DNA from: Acinetobacter ihumii
GTDB taxonomy: Bacteria > Pseudomonadota > Gammaproteobacteria > Pseudomonadales > Moraxellaceae
Direction: 5' to 3'
NCBI RefSeq assembly: GCF_900625095.1
Contig: NZ_LR130760.1
Span: 1,853,455 to 1,917,454 of the forward strand
Length of the DNA stretch: 64,000 nt
Shown: in pieces, positions 18,869 to 27,556 of the stretch
Numbering within the stretch: the stretch's first letter is position 1
How the letters are laid out: each line of letters starts with the position of its first letter
Made by a program: the position numbers and the translations under genes
Notes under the pieces: model-generated
Told to the model about the DNA's origin: nothing
What the model saw: only the letters and a program-made list of their open reading frames with translations
Databases searched by the model: none

Positions 18869-20362
18869 TCATAAAATCAATCCGTTTGACGATAATTCAA
18901 CCGCTTTGATCACTGCGCGAGCTTTTATTTGGGTTTCATTCCATTCTGACTCAGGATTTGAGTCTGCAACCAACCCTGCTCCTGCCTGTACATAGACCTT
19001 TTGATGTCGAATGACACAGGTACGAATCGCAATCGACATATCCATTTCGCCATGCCAACCCAAATAACCCACTGCGCCCCCGAAAATACCGCGTTTAACC
19101 GGCTCAACTTCGTCAATAATTTCCATTGCCCGAATTTTGGGTGCACCAGATAAGGTTCCAGCAGGAAAAGTCGCTTTAAAGACATCTAAGGCATCGATAT
19201 CATCACGGACTTCACCCTGTACATTCGAGACAATATGCATCACGTGTGAATAACGTTCGATTACCATCCGATCCGTCACTTGCACTTTGCCAATTTTAGA
19301 GACACGCCCTACATCATTACGCCCCAGATCAATCAGCATTAAATGTTCAGCAATTTCTTTTTCATCAGCCAATAGCTCTTGCTCTAAAGCCAGATCTTCT
19401 TCTTTGGTCTTGCCACGAGGGCGCGTACCTGCCAATGGGCGTACCGTGGCAATTCCATCTTCCAGTCGGGATAAAATTTCAGGTGAAGACCCGACAATAT
19501 GAAAAGGTTGATCATCAGTCAATGTTCTGCCTTGAACCAAAAATAAGTAAGGCGATGGATTTAAATGACGTAAGGCACGATAAACCTGTAAAGCATCGCC
19601 ATCAAAATCTGAGACCATGCGATGTCCTGGCACCACCTGCATCACGTCACCTGCCCGAATATATTCTTTGACCTTTTCTACAGATTGCAGAAACTTGTCT
19701 TTCCCTGTTAAGGATTCAAAATGAGGTGCAGTGTGCGCCTTGGCTTGCAGACTTACAGGTGTCGCCAATAATCGCTCTAGGGTATCTAATTGGTTTTGTG
19801 CAGACTGATAGGCTTCTTCATCTTGCGTATTCGCATGCACAATCAAGAAAAGCGTATCTTTTAAATTATCAAAAATGATGACGGTTTTAGACAACATCAT
19901 CCAGATATCAGGCAAACCCACTGGATCTGCTTCAGGCACATTGTTTAAACGAGGTTCAATATAACGTACTGCATCGTAACCAAAATATCCAACCAAGCCG
20001 CCGGTAAATTGTGGTAACTCTGGAATTAAAGCATGCGGAGGAACTTTAAATTGACTCTGATAATCACGAATGTACTGAAATGGGTCAGCACACTGCTGAG
20101 TTTCGATTTGACCTTGTGCATTCTTAATGGTGAGTTGACCTGCATTACAGGAAAAAACAGTGGATTCACCCAAACCAATAATTGAATAACGCGCCCAATT
20201 CTCGCCCCCCTCAACCGACTCAAACAAATAAGCCTGTGTATGATCTTTAAGTCGTGCAAAGACAGAAAGTGGAGTTTCAGTGTCCGCCAAACGCTGGCGA
20301 TACACAGGAATGGTGTTATAACCCGCGGTTTTTAATTGTTCAAACTGTGCAAGTGTCGTCAT
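18869..20362 (-). CDS. trpE: Anthranilate synthase component I
   Basis: The 497-residue TrpE has the N-terminal tryptophan-feedback region with LFESVEGG and the C-terminal chorismate-binding domain with VGSSPEIL, AGTRPRGKTKEEDLALE, HLMLIDLGRNDVGRV and AGAGLVADSNPESEW. It converts chorismate and glutamine (with TrpG) to anthranilate, the first step of tryptophan synthesis. The upstream 206 bases contain no tandem Trp codons, so a classic trp leader-peptide attenuator is not seen. trpG is not in the window. Confidence 0.96.
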   Translation of the reverse strand: MTTLAQFEQLKTAGYNTIPVYRQRLADTETPLSVFARLKDHTQAYLFESVEGGENWARYSIIGLGESTVFSCNAGQLTIKNAQGQIETQQCADPFQYIRDYQSQFKVPPHALIPELPQFTGGLVGYFGYDAVRYIEPRLNNVPEADPVGLPDIWMMLSKTVIIFDNLKDTLFLIVHANTQDEEAYQSAQNQLDTLERLLATPVSLQAKAHTAPHFESLTGKDKFLQSVEKVKEYIRAGDVMQVVPGHRMVSDFDGDALQVYRALRHLNPSPYLFLVQGRTLTDDQPFHIVGSSPEILSRLEDGIATVRPLAGTRPRGKTKEEDLALEQELLADEKEIAEHLMLIDLGRNDVGRVSKIGKVQVTDRMVIERYSHVMHIVSNVQGEVRDDIDALDVFKATFPAGTLSGAPKIRAMEIIDEVEPVKRGIFGGAVGYLGWHGEMDMSIAIRTCVIRHQKVYVQAGAGLVADSNPESEWNETQIKARAVIKAVELSSNGLIL

Positions 20363-20568
20363 GAATTTCTCTCAATGGTTTTTAGTAAAGCACGATAATG
20401 TTGATAAAAGACGCGATTATCGCCATCGAAAACCCTGAACCAAACTCATTCCACACTCCTTATTCACATGTTCATAAAAGACTTTGATATTTCGTTCATC
20501 CGCCCTTTTATTTCTTCTTTAGGAAAAAATAAAGAGGGTCAAAACAGTGATGAAAGAAATCTTTTCAT

Positions 20569-21237
20569 TTAAACCAATAGTTGATCCAGTCGATCGACCA
20601 CTTGTTGTGGATCACTATCGTAAATATTCTCTCCATGATTATAGCCATAGCTGACTACAATACAATCGATACCTGCACGACTCGCCGCTTCGATATCATT
20701 TTTTGAATCGCCGATCATTAATGTGTGTGGCGGTGCGCAATGAAACACCTGCATACTATGCAATAACGGCAAAGGATCTGGTTTACGTAATGGCAAGCTG
20801 TCTCCACCGACCACCAAACCAAAGTAATGCTCTATTCCAAGCTTTTGCAATAACTCTTTGGCCAGATGCTCTGGTTTGTTCGTGACACATGCCATCTCAA
20901 TCTGACCATCTTTGCATGTTTTCAGAAAAGTCTCCACACCATCGAATATGCGGCTGTGAACACATAATTCCTGTTCATACACTTCTAAATATTTTTGCAA
21001 AAGTTGTTGATGCTTCTCAGGTTCGATCTGACCAAATAAAAACTGTAAAACTGAATCACATAGCTTTCCTGTGCCCTGTCCCACCCATTGACGAACCTGT
21101 GTTTCCGTCACCTTAGGCCACCCCAGATGACTCAAGGTCAAATTCATGGAACGATACATATCTGAAGCCGTATCCACCAGTGTTCCATCCAGATCAAATA
21201 AGATGAGTTGCCGTTGTTCCAGATTTAAGAGTGACAT
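20569..21237 (-). CDS. gph: Phosphoglycolate phosphatase (HAD family)
   Basis: The 222-residue HAD hydrolase has motif I FDLDGTLVD near residue 14, a helical cap, motif III KPDPLPLLHS and motif IV MIGDSKNDIEAA. Length and the adjacency to trpE match Gph, which clears 2-phosphoglycolate from DNA repair; the gph-trpE pairing is common in gamma-proteobacteria. Specificity within the HAD family is inferred. Confidence 0.88.
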   Translation of the reverse strand: MSLLNLEQRQLILFDLDGTLVDTASDMYRSMNLTLSHLGWPKVTETQVRQWVGQGTGKLCDSVLQFLFGQIEPEKHQQLLQKYLEVYEQELCVHSRIFDGVETFLKTCKDGQIEMACVTNKPEHLAKELLQKLGIEHYFGLVVGGDSLPLRKPDPLPLLHSMQVFHCAPPHTLMIGDSKNDIEAASRAGIDCIVVSYGYNHGENIYDSDPQQVVDRLDQLLV

Positions 21238-21274
21238 GCAGGTTATCCTGTTTCAATTTTAAAACTTAATAAAG

Positions 21275-21300
21275 GAAAGGCATGCCCGTGCATGCCTTTC
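21275..21300 (-). terminator. Terminator after the FHA gene
   Basis: On the minus strand GAAAGGCATGC, a four-base loop and GCATGCCTTTC form a perfect eleven-pair stem followed by the T-rich CTTTATTAAGTTTT. It lies just after the FHA gene and before gph. Confidence 0.7.
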
Positions 21301-21317
21301 ACCTTAAAGCCAATGTA

Positions 21318-21992
21318 TTATTTAAAAAACACCCAAGCCAATATGGCTAAAATGACGATGGTAATTACTGTCATGAGTCCTACAGATGCATTTTTCTGTT
21401 GTTCTTTTTCTTGCTCAACCCGTGTAACAGGTGGCTCAATAGGCGTTGGCTCTGGTTCAGCTTGCACTTTCACATCGACACCTTCTGGAATCGGTGCTGG
21501 CTTTGGCACACCAACAGATTGTGGCATCCCTTCACGACTCACCGATGTTTCAGTAGCTCGCTCAGTTAAACTCGGCATTCCAGCATCATTCATTTCCTGT
21601 GCTGGCGTTTTGAGTACTTGTTGTTCTGTTGTTTCCGTCACAGGTTCGACTTCAATTTCTGGAAGATTTTGGTTTTGTTCTGGTAAATCTTGATTTTGCT
21701 GTGCAGGCGCCAAGACTGAGAATTTCAGTCCCGCAAACTGAACAATATCGCCTTCTTGTAATTGAACATCCTGCTCAATACGTAAGTCATTGACAAATGT
21801 CCCATTTGAAGAATTAAGGTCTTGTACCCAAAGCTGATCATCTTTTAAAACAAGTGCTGCATGTTTACGGGAAACTTCTGCGGCCTGTAGTACAAGGTCT
21901 GCATCCTGACCACGTCCGACCAGTAAGTCATGATCTACAATGATCTCTTGCCCCGTAAATTCACCTGTAATTGCCTGTAACTTCCAAGTCAT
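21318..21992 (-). CDS. FHA-domain protein with C-terminal membrane anchor
   Basis: The product of about 224 residues opens with a forkhead-associated domain carrying GRGQDAD, SRKHA and NSSNGTFVN, the residues that bind phosphothreonine peptides. A Pro/Glu/Gln-rich linker follows (about residues 105-200), and a single C-terminal membrane helix (VGLMTVITIVILAILAWVFF). The protein is thus a tail-anchored phosphothreonine reader facing the cytoplasm. The preferred start is MTWKLQAITGEF (21992); the frame opens at 22019. It lies 70 bases after gspD. No Ser/Thr kinase or phosphatase is in the window. Its role is unknown. Confidence 0.8.
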   Translation of the reverse strand: MTWKLQAITGEFTGQEIIVDHDLLVGRGQDADLVLQAAEVSRKHAALVLKDDQLWVQDLNSSNGTFVNDLRIEQDVQLQEGDIVQFAGLKFSVLAPAQQNQDLPEQNQNLPEIEVEPVTETTEQQVLKTPAQEMNDAGMPSLTERATETSVSREGMPQSVGVPKPAPIPEGVDVKVQAEPEPTPIEPPVTRVEQEKEQQKNASVGLMTVITIVILAILAWVFFK

Positions 21993-22061
21993 AACCAAGT
22001 TCTCTAATTGTGATTTCACATCATCATAACATGCTCAAAATACGATTTCGTGCCGATCCTG

Positions 22062-24329
22062 TTAAGAGGCAGGTCGTAGCGTGGTGGTGGTCACGGTATT
22101 TCGAGTACGCTCAACGTCTTTTGCTGGCAATGCAATTGACTGTTGCTGTACAGCAGGTTCAACTGCAATCGGGGTTGTAACCACCTGATTTTGACCCGAA
22201 GACGGCACAACCTGATAATTTGAAGGTTGAACTTGTGCAGGACTGACTAGAGCATTCGGTTGATAGATATTTTCAACATTTTCAGGCAACTTGGCAAAGT
22301 TACCATTTTTATCCATCGACAATTGCAAACTGTAAAGCTGGTTGTAACGTTGCTGTGAAATACGACGCACATCATCTGCATCCCCCACAATAGTCGGATG
22401 AATAAATACCAAAAGATTACGTTTTTCATTGCTGCGGGCATCGGCACGGAATAAACGCCCCAAATAAGGCACACTACTTAATCCCGGAATCCCTTGACGG
22501 GATAATAATGTGTTGTCAGAAATCAGACCACCTAATACCACTGTTTGTCCGTGCTCTGCCAAAACAGCAGTTTTTATTGCTCGCTTACTGGTGACTAAAT
22601 CCTGTGCCTGACCTTTATTGTCCTGAACCGCAGAGACTTCCTGTTCGACTTCTAAACGAACTGTGCCATTGTCACCAATATGTGGAATCACTTTAAGCGT
22701 GACCCCCACATCTTTACGTTCAACTGTGGTGTAAGGATTAATACCTGTGCTATTGGTGGTTACCGAACCCGTGACAAAAGGCACATTTTGACCGACCACA
22801 ATGTAAGCTTCCTCATTGTCCATGGTTACAATAGAGGGAGTCGACAATAGGTTCGATTTGGTATTGGTTTTCAGTGCCTGAATCAGTGCCCCATAAGCTC
22901 GGCGTGAATCAAAATTACCGACACCAAGAGTTGCACCATTGCCTTTATTGGCACCACCCGCTATGGCAGCCGCAGCACCTGCGGTTCCACCACTCGCGTA
23001 ACCTGCGGCAATTGAGGCCAGACTTGCACCGACATTGCCAAAGCTAATCAGCCCTACACCACTACTTAAATCACCCAACGCCCATTGAATGCCCAACTGA
23101 TCAGCATCATCACCAGACACTTCAATAATTGCAGCTTCAATAAGCACCTGTTGACGACGTACATCCAGTTGCTGAATAGAAGATTCAATTTCTCGCATAA
23201 GTTGTGGATCGGCTTTAACCACCAACGCATTTTGCGAACTATCCGCAATAATACTGACTCCATTGTTACTAAAACTAGTAATCGAGTTTTGATTTGAATT
23301 TGAACTTCCATTTAAATTAATGGAAGGCGTTGCAATCGAACTGCTACCAGAACTGCTGTTATTATTTTGATTGTTAATTAAATTACTAATCCCATTATTA
23401 CTACTTGAGCCCGAACTGCTTCCGCTATTTCGATTGTCGCTATTTGAACCAGCAACGCTTTGACCTGTGACCAAGCCTTGTAAAATTTCTGCCAAATTTT
23501 TTGCACTGGCATATTTTAAACGGAAAACTTTGAGTCCACCTAAACGATCCGCGGAAGGGACATCCAGTGTTTCAATCATGTTTCGAATACGTTTGCGTGT
23601 GCCTGCATCGCCTTTAATTAAAATACGATTGGTTCGATTATCTGCCACAATACGTACTCGCGAACCACTCAAATCTTTGGATGCACCAGTTGAACTCATT
23701 GATTCCAGTAGTGCAATGATTTCTTCAGCCTGACTATTTTGGAGCACTACAGCCTCGACATCATTTTGCCCTGTGCCATCCAGATTACGAATAATCGTTT
23801 CAAGTTGCGCAATATTGGCAGCGCGATCTGACACAATCAATGCATTGGTGCCCGGAACCGCAGCCAAACTTGCAAATTGCGGCATAAGCGGACGTAAAGC
23901 CGGGATTAAATCATTAGGATTGGTATTTTCGACCCAGATAACACGCGTAACGACCTGATCTCCACGGGCATTATTACGTAAATCATAGGGTACGCCTGAG
24001 TTTTTAACATTACTGTCCGGCACCAATTTGACGGTATTCCCCGATGGAACGGCCACAACACCGTTCACATTTAACACCCCTAAAAACAGGTCATATACTT
24101 CATTTTTATTGAGTGGTTTATTGGAAATAACGGTGACATTACCACGCACACGCGGATCAACCGCAAAGTTTTTTCCAGTAATATCAGCCACTTCATTAAT
24201 AAACGCAGTTAAATCGGCATCGCGCAAATTAATCTTCCATGTTTGCGCATAGGTGCTTGTACTGATTGCTGCCATCACTGGAGCAGCCGCCAATAAAGCC
24301 CAAAGTGGACGATGATTCAATAAAGCCAT
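22062..24329 (-). CDS. gspD: Type II secretion secretin GspD
   Basis: The 755-residue secretin has a Sec signal peptide, the N0 domain (KINLRDADLTAFINEVADIT), N1-N3 repeats, and the C-terminal beta-barrel secretin domain (VPFVTGS, VGVTLKVIPHI, VVLGGLISDN). A Ser/Asn/Gly-rich low-complexity stretch is inserted in N3 (about residues 292-350). The protein forms the outer-membrane gate for folded exoproteins such as lipases. No lipobox is visible. It follows gspC by 43 bases in a gspN-gspC-gspD operon. Confidence 0.96.
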   Translation of the reverse strand: MALLNHRPLWALLAAAPVMAAISTSTYAQTWKINLRDADLTAFINEVADITGKNFAVDPRVRGNVTVISNKPLNKNEVYDLFLGVLNVNGVVAVPSGNTVKLVPDSNVKNSGVPYDLRNNARGDQVVTRVIWVENTNPNDLIPALRPLMPQFASLAAVPGTNALIVSDRAANIAQLETIIRNLDGTGQNDVEAVVLQNSQAEEIIALLESMSSTGASKDLSGSRVRIVADNRTNRILIKGDAGTRKRIRNMIETLDVPSADRLGGLKVFRLKYASAKNLAEILQGLVTGQSVAGSNSDNRNSGSSSGSSSNNGISNLINNQNNNSSSGSSSIATPSINLNGSSNSNQNSITSFSNNGVSIIADSSQNALVVKADPQLMREIESSIQQLDVRRQQVLIEAAIIEVSGDDADQLGIQWALGDLSSGVGLISFGNVGASLASIAAGYASGGTAGAAAAIAGGANKGNGATLGVGNFDSRRAYGALIQALKTNTKSNLLSTPSIVTMDNEEAYIVVGQNVPFVTGSVTTNSTGINPYTTVERKDVGVTLKVIPHIGDNGTVRLEVEQEVSAVQDNKGQAQDLVTSKRAIKTAVLAEHGQTVVLGGLISDNTLLSRQGIPGLSSVPYLGRLFRADARSNEKRNLLVFIHPTIVGDADDVRRISQQRYNQLYSLQLSMDKNGNFAKLPENVENIYQPNALVSPAQVQPSNYQVVPSSGQNQVVTTPIAVEPAVQQQSIALPAKDVERTRNTVTTTTLRPAS

Positions 24330-24371
24330 AACCTGCTCTTTTTCCTAACGTTGATGATGAATAATCATCAA

Positions 24372-25208
24372 TTAAAAACTTTGTTGTATGGTCATCACCT
24401 GATCACCACGTTTTATTTCTATTTTAACCTGACCTTCACGTTTGACCTGTTCTAGCAGTTGGATGTCATTTTGTCCCTGACCCACCGCTTGACCATTCAC
24501 GGAAAGAATGCGATCTCCGGGTCTTAAGCCTAGCGTATTTCTTAATGCCGAAGGTGTCCGCTCTGTGACTGCATAACCATTCCCCCCGCCTGAGCCAACG
24601 CCCATATTCTGTAAATACTGATCACGATTTTGTTGCATTTGCTGAATCGCCTGACCAATAGCAGTATTGGAACTCGCTGCCGCAGCGGGAGGAACTGTAC
24701 TTGAATGCGCTGCACCCTGAGCATCTGGAACCATCGGTTGATAAAGTCCATTGTCGAGTCCCTTGAAGCGCACTTCACGTGCTGCTCCACTGCTTTGACG
24801 CAACACCACATGATCCCAATACACTTCTGAAAGCTGGTAGGAACTACTCTCGATGGTTTCACCGACCCGATAACGTTCAGCTTTGTCATTGACTTTAATG
24901 ACCGCCGATGAAAACCGATTCGGATAGCCAATCACGACCCCTTGCAGTTCAAGACTTAAATTGTCATTTGCCGCAGTCACACTTGGCTCATTAAATAAAG
25001 CAAAACTACTGATGTTTGGAATCTGCGCTTGTTTTGAACCCAACTCAACCCGCTCAAATTGCATTGCCTGCGGTGGTGCAACCACCCACCAAAACAAAGA
25101 TGCCAATTTCCAGCATAGCCATAGAATTAAAACCACCAGTACCATAGCAGATAACTTATCCAGTTTTTGCCACTGAATCTGCCGCATTCGGTCTAACATT
25201 ATTTTCAT
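24372..25208 (-). CDS. gspC: Type II secretion protein GspC
   Basis: The 278-residue product has a short cytoplasmic N-terminus, one membrane helix (about residues 18-38), the periplasmic homology region that contacts GspD, a Pro/Ala/Gln-rich linker and a C-terminal PDZ domain with LGLRPGDRILSVNG. It links the inner-membrane platform to the secretin. The start ATG overlaps the gspN stop codon (TAATG at 25206-25210), so translation is coupled. Confidence 0.93.
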   Translation of the reverse strand: MKIMLDRMRQIQWQKLDKLSAMVLVVLILWLCWKLASLFWWVVAPPQAMQFERVELGSKQAQIPNISSFALFNEPSVTAANDNLSLELQGVVIGYPNRFSSAVIKVNDKAERYRVGETIESSSYQLSEVYWDHVVLRQSSGAAREVRFKGLDNGLYQPMVPDAQGAAHSSTVPPAAAASSNTAIGQAIQQMQQNRDQYLQNMGVGSGGGNGYAVTERTPSALRNTLGLRPGDRILSVNGQAVGQGQNDIQLLEQVKREGQVKIEIKRGDQVMTIQQSF

Positions 25209-25951
25209 TAAAACCCACCTGAAAATAAAGGTTGACGAGTACTGATCACATAGGTATCCAATCCAGCCTTACCTTCATACGATGGTACATTTAACAATAA
25301 TCGCTGAGTCAATTGAACATCAAGCATCAAGTTTTGATCCAATGCCAAATTGGCCATTTTCTGGCTACGTTGATCATCAATCGTGATATTTAAGCGTCCA
25401 TCACTATCCTGTAATTTTCCCTGTAATGATGGCATATTCATACGTTCCTGACGCTGCGCAAAAGTATAAATCAATTCGCCACCACCCCAATGTAACTGCC
25501 CTTCAGCCTGAGCAAATCCCTTTTCTTTTTGATAATTTAATTCAACATCCTTGAGCTGAATACTATTTGCAGGCCATTGCCAGTTTACCAGTGTCTTTAA
25601 AGTTTCAGGCGCAATCTGACCATTAAATTGACGAATAATCAGTTTTTTCCCAAATCCATAGCCCAACACACCATTCAATTGAGTATTGGCACTGTGAATT
25701 TCGACATCTGCTCCAACACGAAGTAAAAACAAATCTAGCGGGCGGCTATTCCAGTGAATTGATCCGTGTAAATCGCCTTTACGCCAGTCAGCCTGTCCCT
25801 GCCAAATATTGCCACTGACATTACTTAAAGTTTGATTATTTTTCGAAAATTTGGAAATCAACCAATTTGCAGGAATTTGTAAAACCACAAAGACTAAAAA
25901 TGCAATGACTGCAAATATCCACCACGTTAAATGCTTCGATTTTTTTTTCAT
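25208..25951 (-). CDS. gspN: Type II secretion protein GspN
   Basis: The 247-residue protein has an N-terminal membrane anchor (WWIFAVIAFLVFVVLQIPANW) followed by a periplasmic beta-rich domain, the GspN layout. GspN is an accessory subunit found in only some type II systems. It is the first gene of gspN-gspC-gspD; the core platform genes (gspE, F, G-K, L, M) are not in the window, matching the scattered T2SS gene arrangement of Acinetobacter. Confidence 0.85.
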   Translation of the reverse strand: MKKKSKHLTWWIFAVIAFLVFVVLQIPANWLISKFSKNNQTLSNVSGNIWQGQADWRKGDLHGSIHWNSRPLDLFLLRVGADVEIHSANTQLNGVLGYGFGKKLIIRQFNGQIAPETLKTLVNWQWPANSIQLKDVELNYQKEKGFAQAEGQLHWGGGELIYTFAQRQERMNMPSLQGKLQDSDGRLNITIDDQRSQKMANLALDQNLMLDVQLTQRLLLNVPSYEGKAGLDTYVISTRQPLFSGGF

Positions 25952-26047
25952 TCAGCCATTACCACTATACACACGGTCTTTCCCTGTAGAGATTTTTCTC
26001 TTTTAGACATTATGCATACTTTTTCAACATCGCCAATTCAACACCAT

Positions 26048-26079
26048 AAAAAAACCAAGCATTCTTGCTTGGTTTTTTT
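26048..26079 (-). terminator. Terminator of the H-NS-like gene
   Basis: AAAAAAACCAAGC, a six-base loop and GCTTGGTTTTTTT form a strong stem with flanking A- and T-runs. It follows the H-NS-like gene and may be bidirectional. Confidence 0.88.
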
Positions 26080-26114
26080 CACAATAACGTGAATGCGTGA
26101 CAAAAAGATGAAAA

Positions 26115-26441
26115 TTAGATTAAGAAATCTTCAAGTTTTGCACCTTTTTCTAATTCAGCCACTAACCAGCGAGGTTGTTTACCACGACCTGTCCATGTTT
26201 CTTCGCTATTATTTTTATTGCGATAACGTGGTTCAACCGCTTTACGGGTTGTTTTCTTACGCTTTTGCTCACCATATTCAAGTAATTGTTCAACAGTAAA
26301 ACCTACTGATTCAGCCACTGCTAAAATTTGATTATAAGCATCATCAATCGCTTGATCATTTTTAGACGCAATTAAAGCTTCTGCTTCTTCTTGTAGACGT
26401 TTTAACTCATCAACTGAGAGATCACTAATATCTGGTTTCAT
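26115..26441 (-). CDS. H-NS-like nucleoid protein
   Basis: The 108-residue product has an N-terminal coiled-coil oligomerisation region (SVDELKRLQEEAEALIASKN) and a C-terminal DNA-binding module (YRNKNNSEETWTGRGKQPRW) carrying the H-NS family TWTGRGKQPRWL loop that reads AT-rich DNA. It is the H-NS-like silencer common in Acinetobacter; E. coli H-NS is longer (137 residues). A long AT-rich region upstream fits autoregulation. Whether it is the main or a secondary H-NS paralogue cannot be told here. Confidence 0.9.
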   Translation of the reverse strand: MKPDISDLSVDELKRLQEEAEALIASKNDQAIDDAYNQILAVAESVGFTVEQLLEYGEQKRKKTTRKAVEPRYRNKNNSEETWTGRGKQPRWLVAELEKGAKLEDFLI

Positions 26442-27109
26442 TCCGAACCCGCTCCAATATATAAATACATATAGACAAAAAACAAATTAATTCTTTGAAT
26501 TAAATTTAAAGCAATATTATTTTAAATCGATTCAAATAATCAAGCATCCCCTCTCATTTTAAAACAACAAAATACAAAATCAATTATGATACTAGATGAA
26601 TTTAAAAAAATACCGACCAGCATATGCCAAAACTTTCCCATTAATGCTGAATGTAATAAATTTAATTACTGCATTTAGATACTCAAAACGAACACTTTAA
26701 GATAAGCAGATAAAAAAATGGACAAATGAGTCTGTCTAAAAATAGTGTGTGATTTATCAAATAATTTGTTAAAAATAGATAAAAAACAGATTTATCCGTA
26801 ATATAAAAATAAAAGCATTTTTATTTATTGATGCACCATATTATAGCGCACCCTTTTGGGATGTAAGCCGTCAAATAGCTACCACACCCAGTCTTGTCCA
26901 AACAATGTCAAACCAGCCTAGTTCAATCAAATGCTAACGCATACAGAGAAGCTTTAAACATTTGATATTGGGCAACATACGATTAAAAACAGATAAAAGA
27001 TCTATTCAAGTACTCCATCAATATATGCTTTTATTTAGTTATTCAAGCATTTCGATTTTAATACTCTATAAGTTTTAAATCTTCGCACCATTTTAAGCTT
27101 AAAATAAGA
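26442..27109. other. 668-base AT-rich intergenic region upstream of the H-NS-like gene
   Basis: No credible ORF is present on either strand. On the minus strand a good -10 box (TATAAT) lies at 26840-26845 with possible -35 boxes at 26861-26866 and 26869-26874, implying a leader of nearly 400 bases before the H-NS-like gene. The region is strongly AT-rich, a typical H-NS target. Short palindromes such as CCCTTTTGGG at 26851-26860 are present. Confidence 0.55.
26840..26874 (-). promoter_or_regulatory. Putative promoter for the H-NS-like transcript
   Basis: On the minus strand a consensus -10 TATAAT (26840-26845) is preceded by TTACAT (spacer 15) and TTGACG (spacer 23). Neither spacer is ideal, so the -10 carries most of the weight. 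It points towards the H-NS-like gene about 390 bases away. Confidence 0.4.
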
Positions 27110-27556
27110 TTAAATACCGATTGAATGTCCAGCCCGCTGTTCTAGCTCTATTATTTTTTGCTTAATATGTGCTGGAATGGTCTTTTTCTTTAATTGCTCT
27201 GCATCAACAACCACCATGACTGCCTCAGCAGTGGCAACCACTTTTTCCTGCGTACAACTCCATAACAAATAACTCATTCTAAATGCGCTATTTCTAATCT
27301 CATCTACACGCACCCCAATTTTTAAGGTATCAGGATAAAATACAGGACTTAAATATTTGCACTGACTTGATGCAACCACGGTATATATTTTTTCCGCAAA
27401 GATATTTAACTCATCTAAATATCGAATTCGCGCACTTTCGATATAGCGATAATATAAAACATTATTCACATGACCAAAGGCATCCATATCGCCCCATGCC
27501 ACCACTTGCTCATGCACGACAGGATATTGTGAAAGTTCATTCATGTGAAAGCTCAT
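27110..27556 (-). CDS. Acyl-CoA thioesterase, YbgC/4-hydroxybenzoyl-CoA type
   Basis: The 148-residue hotdog protein has the family signature WGDMDAFGHVNNVLYYRYIE with its catalytic Asp, followed by the ARIRYLDELNIF helix. Such enzymes hydrolyse short or aromatic acyl-CoAs. The start overlaps the end of the upstream hemY-like gene by four bases, so it is translated from the hem transcript; the substrate and any link to haem synthesis are not evident. A second Met (MNELSQ) four codons later is an alternative start. Confidence 0.85.
   Translation of the reverse strand: MSFHMNELSQYPVVHEQVVAWGDMDAFGHVNNVLYYRYIESARIRYLDELNIFAEKIYTVVASSQCKYLSPVFYPDTLKIGVRVDEIRNSAFRMSYLLWSCTQEKVVATAEAVMVVVDAEQLKKKTIPAHIKQKIIELEQRAGHSIGI

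Noticed and set aside
20363..20568. Possible trp leader peptide/attenuator upstream of trpE
   Set aside because: No tandem Trp codons or terminator/antiterminator pair are found; only a loose CGATAAT/ATTATCG inverted repeat is present.
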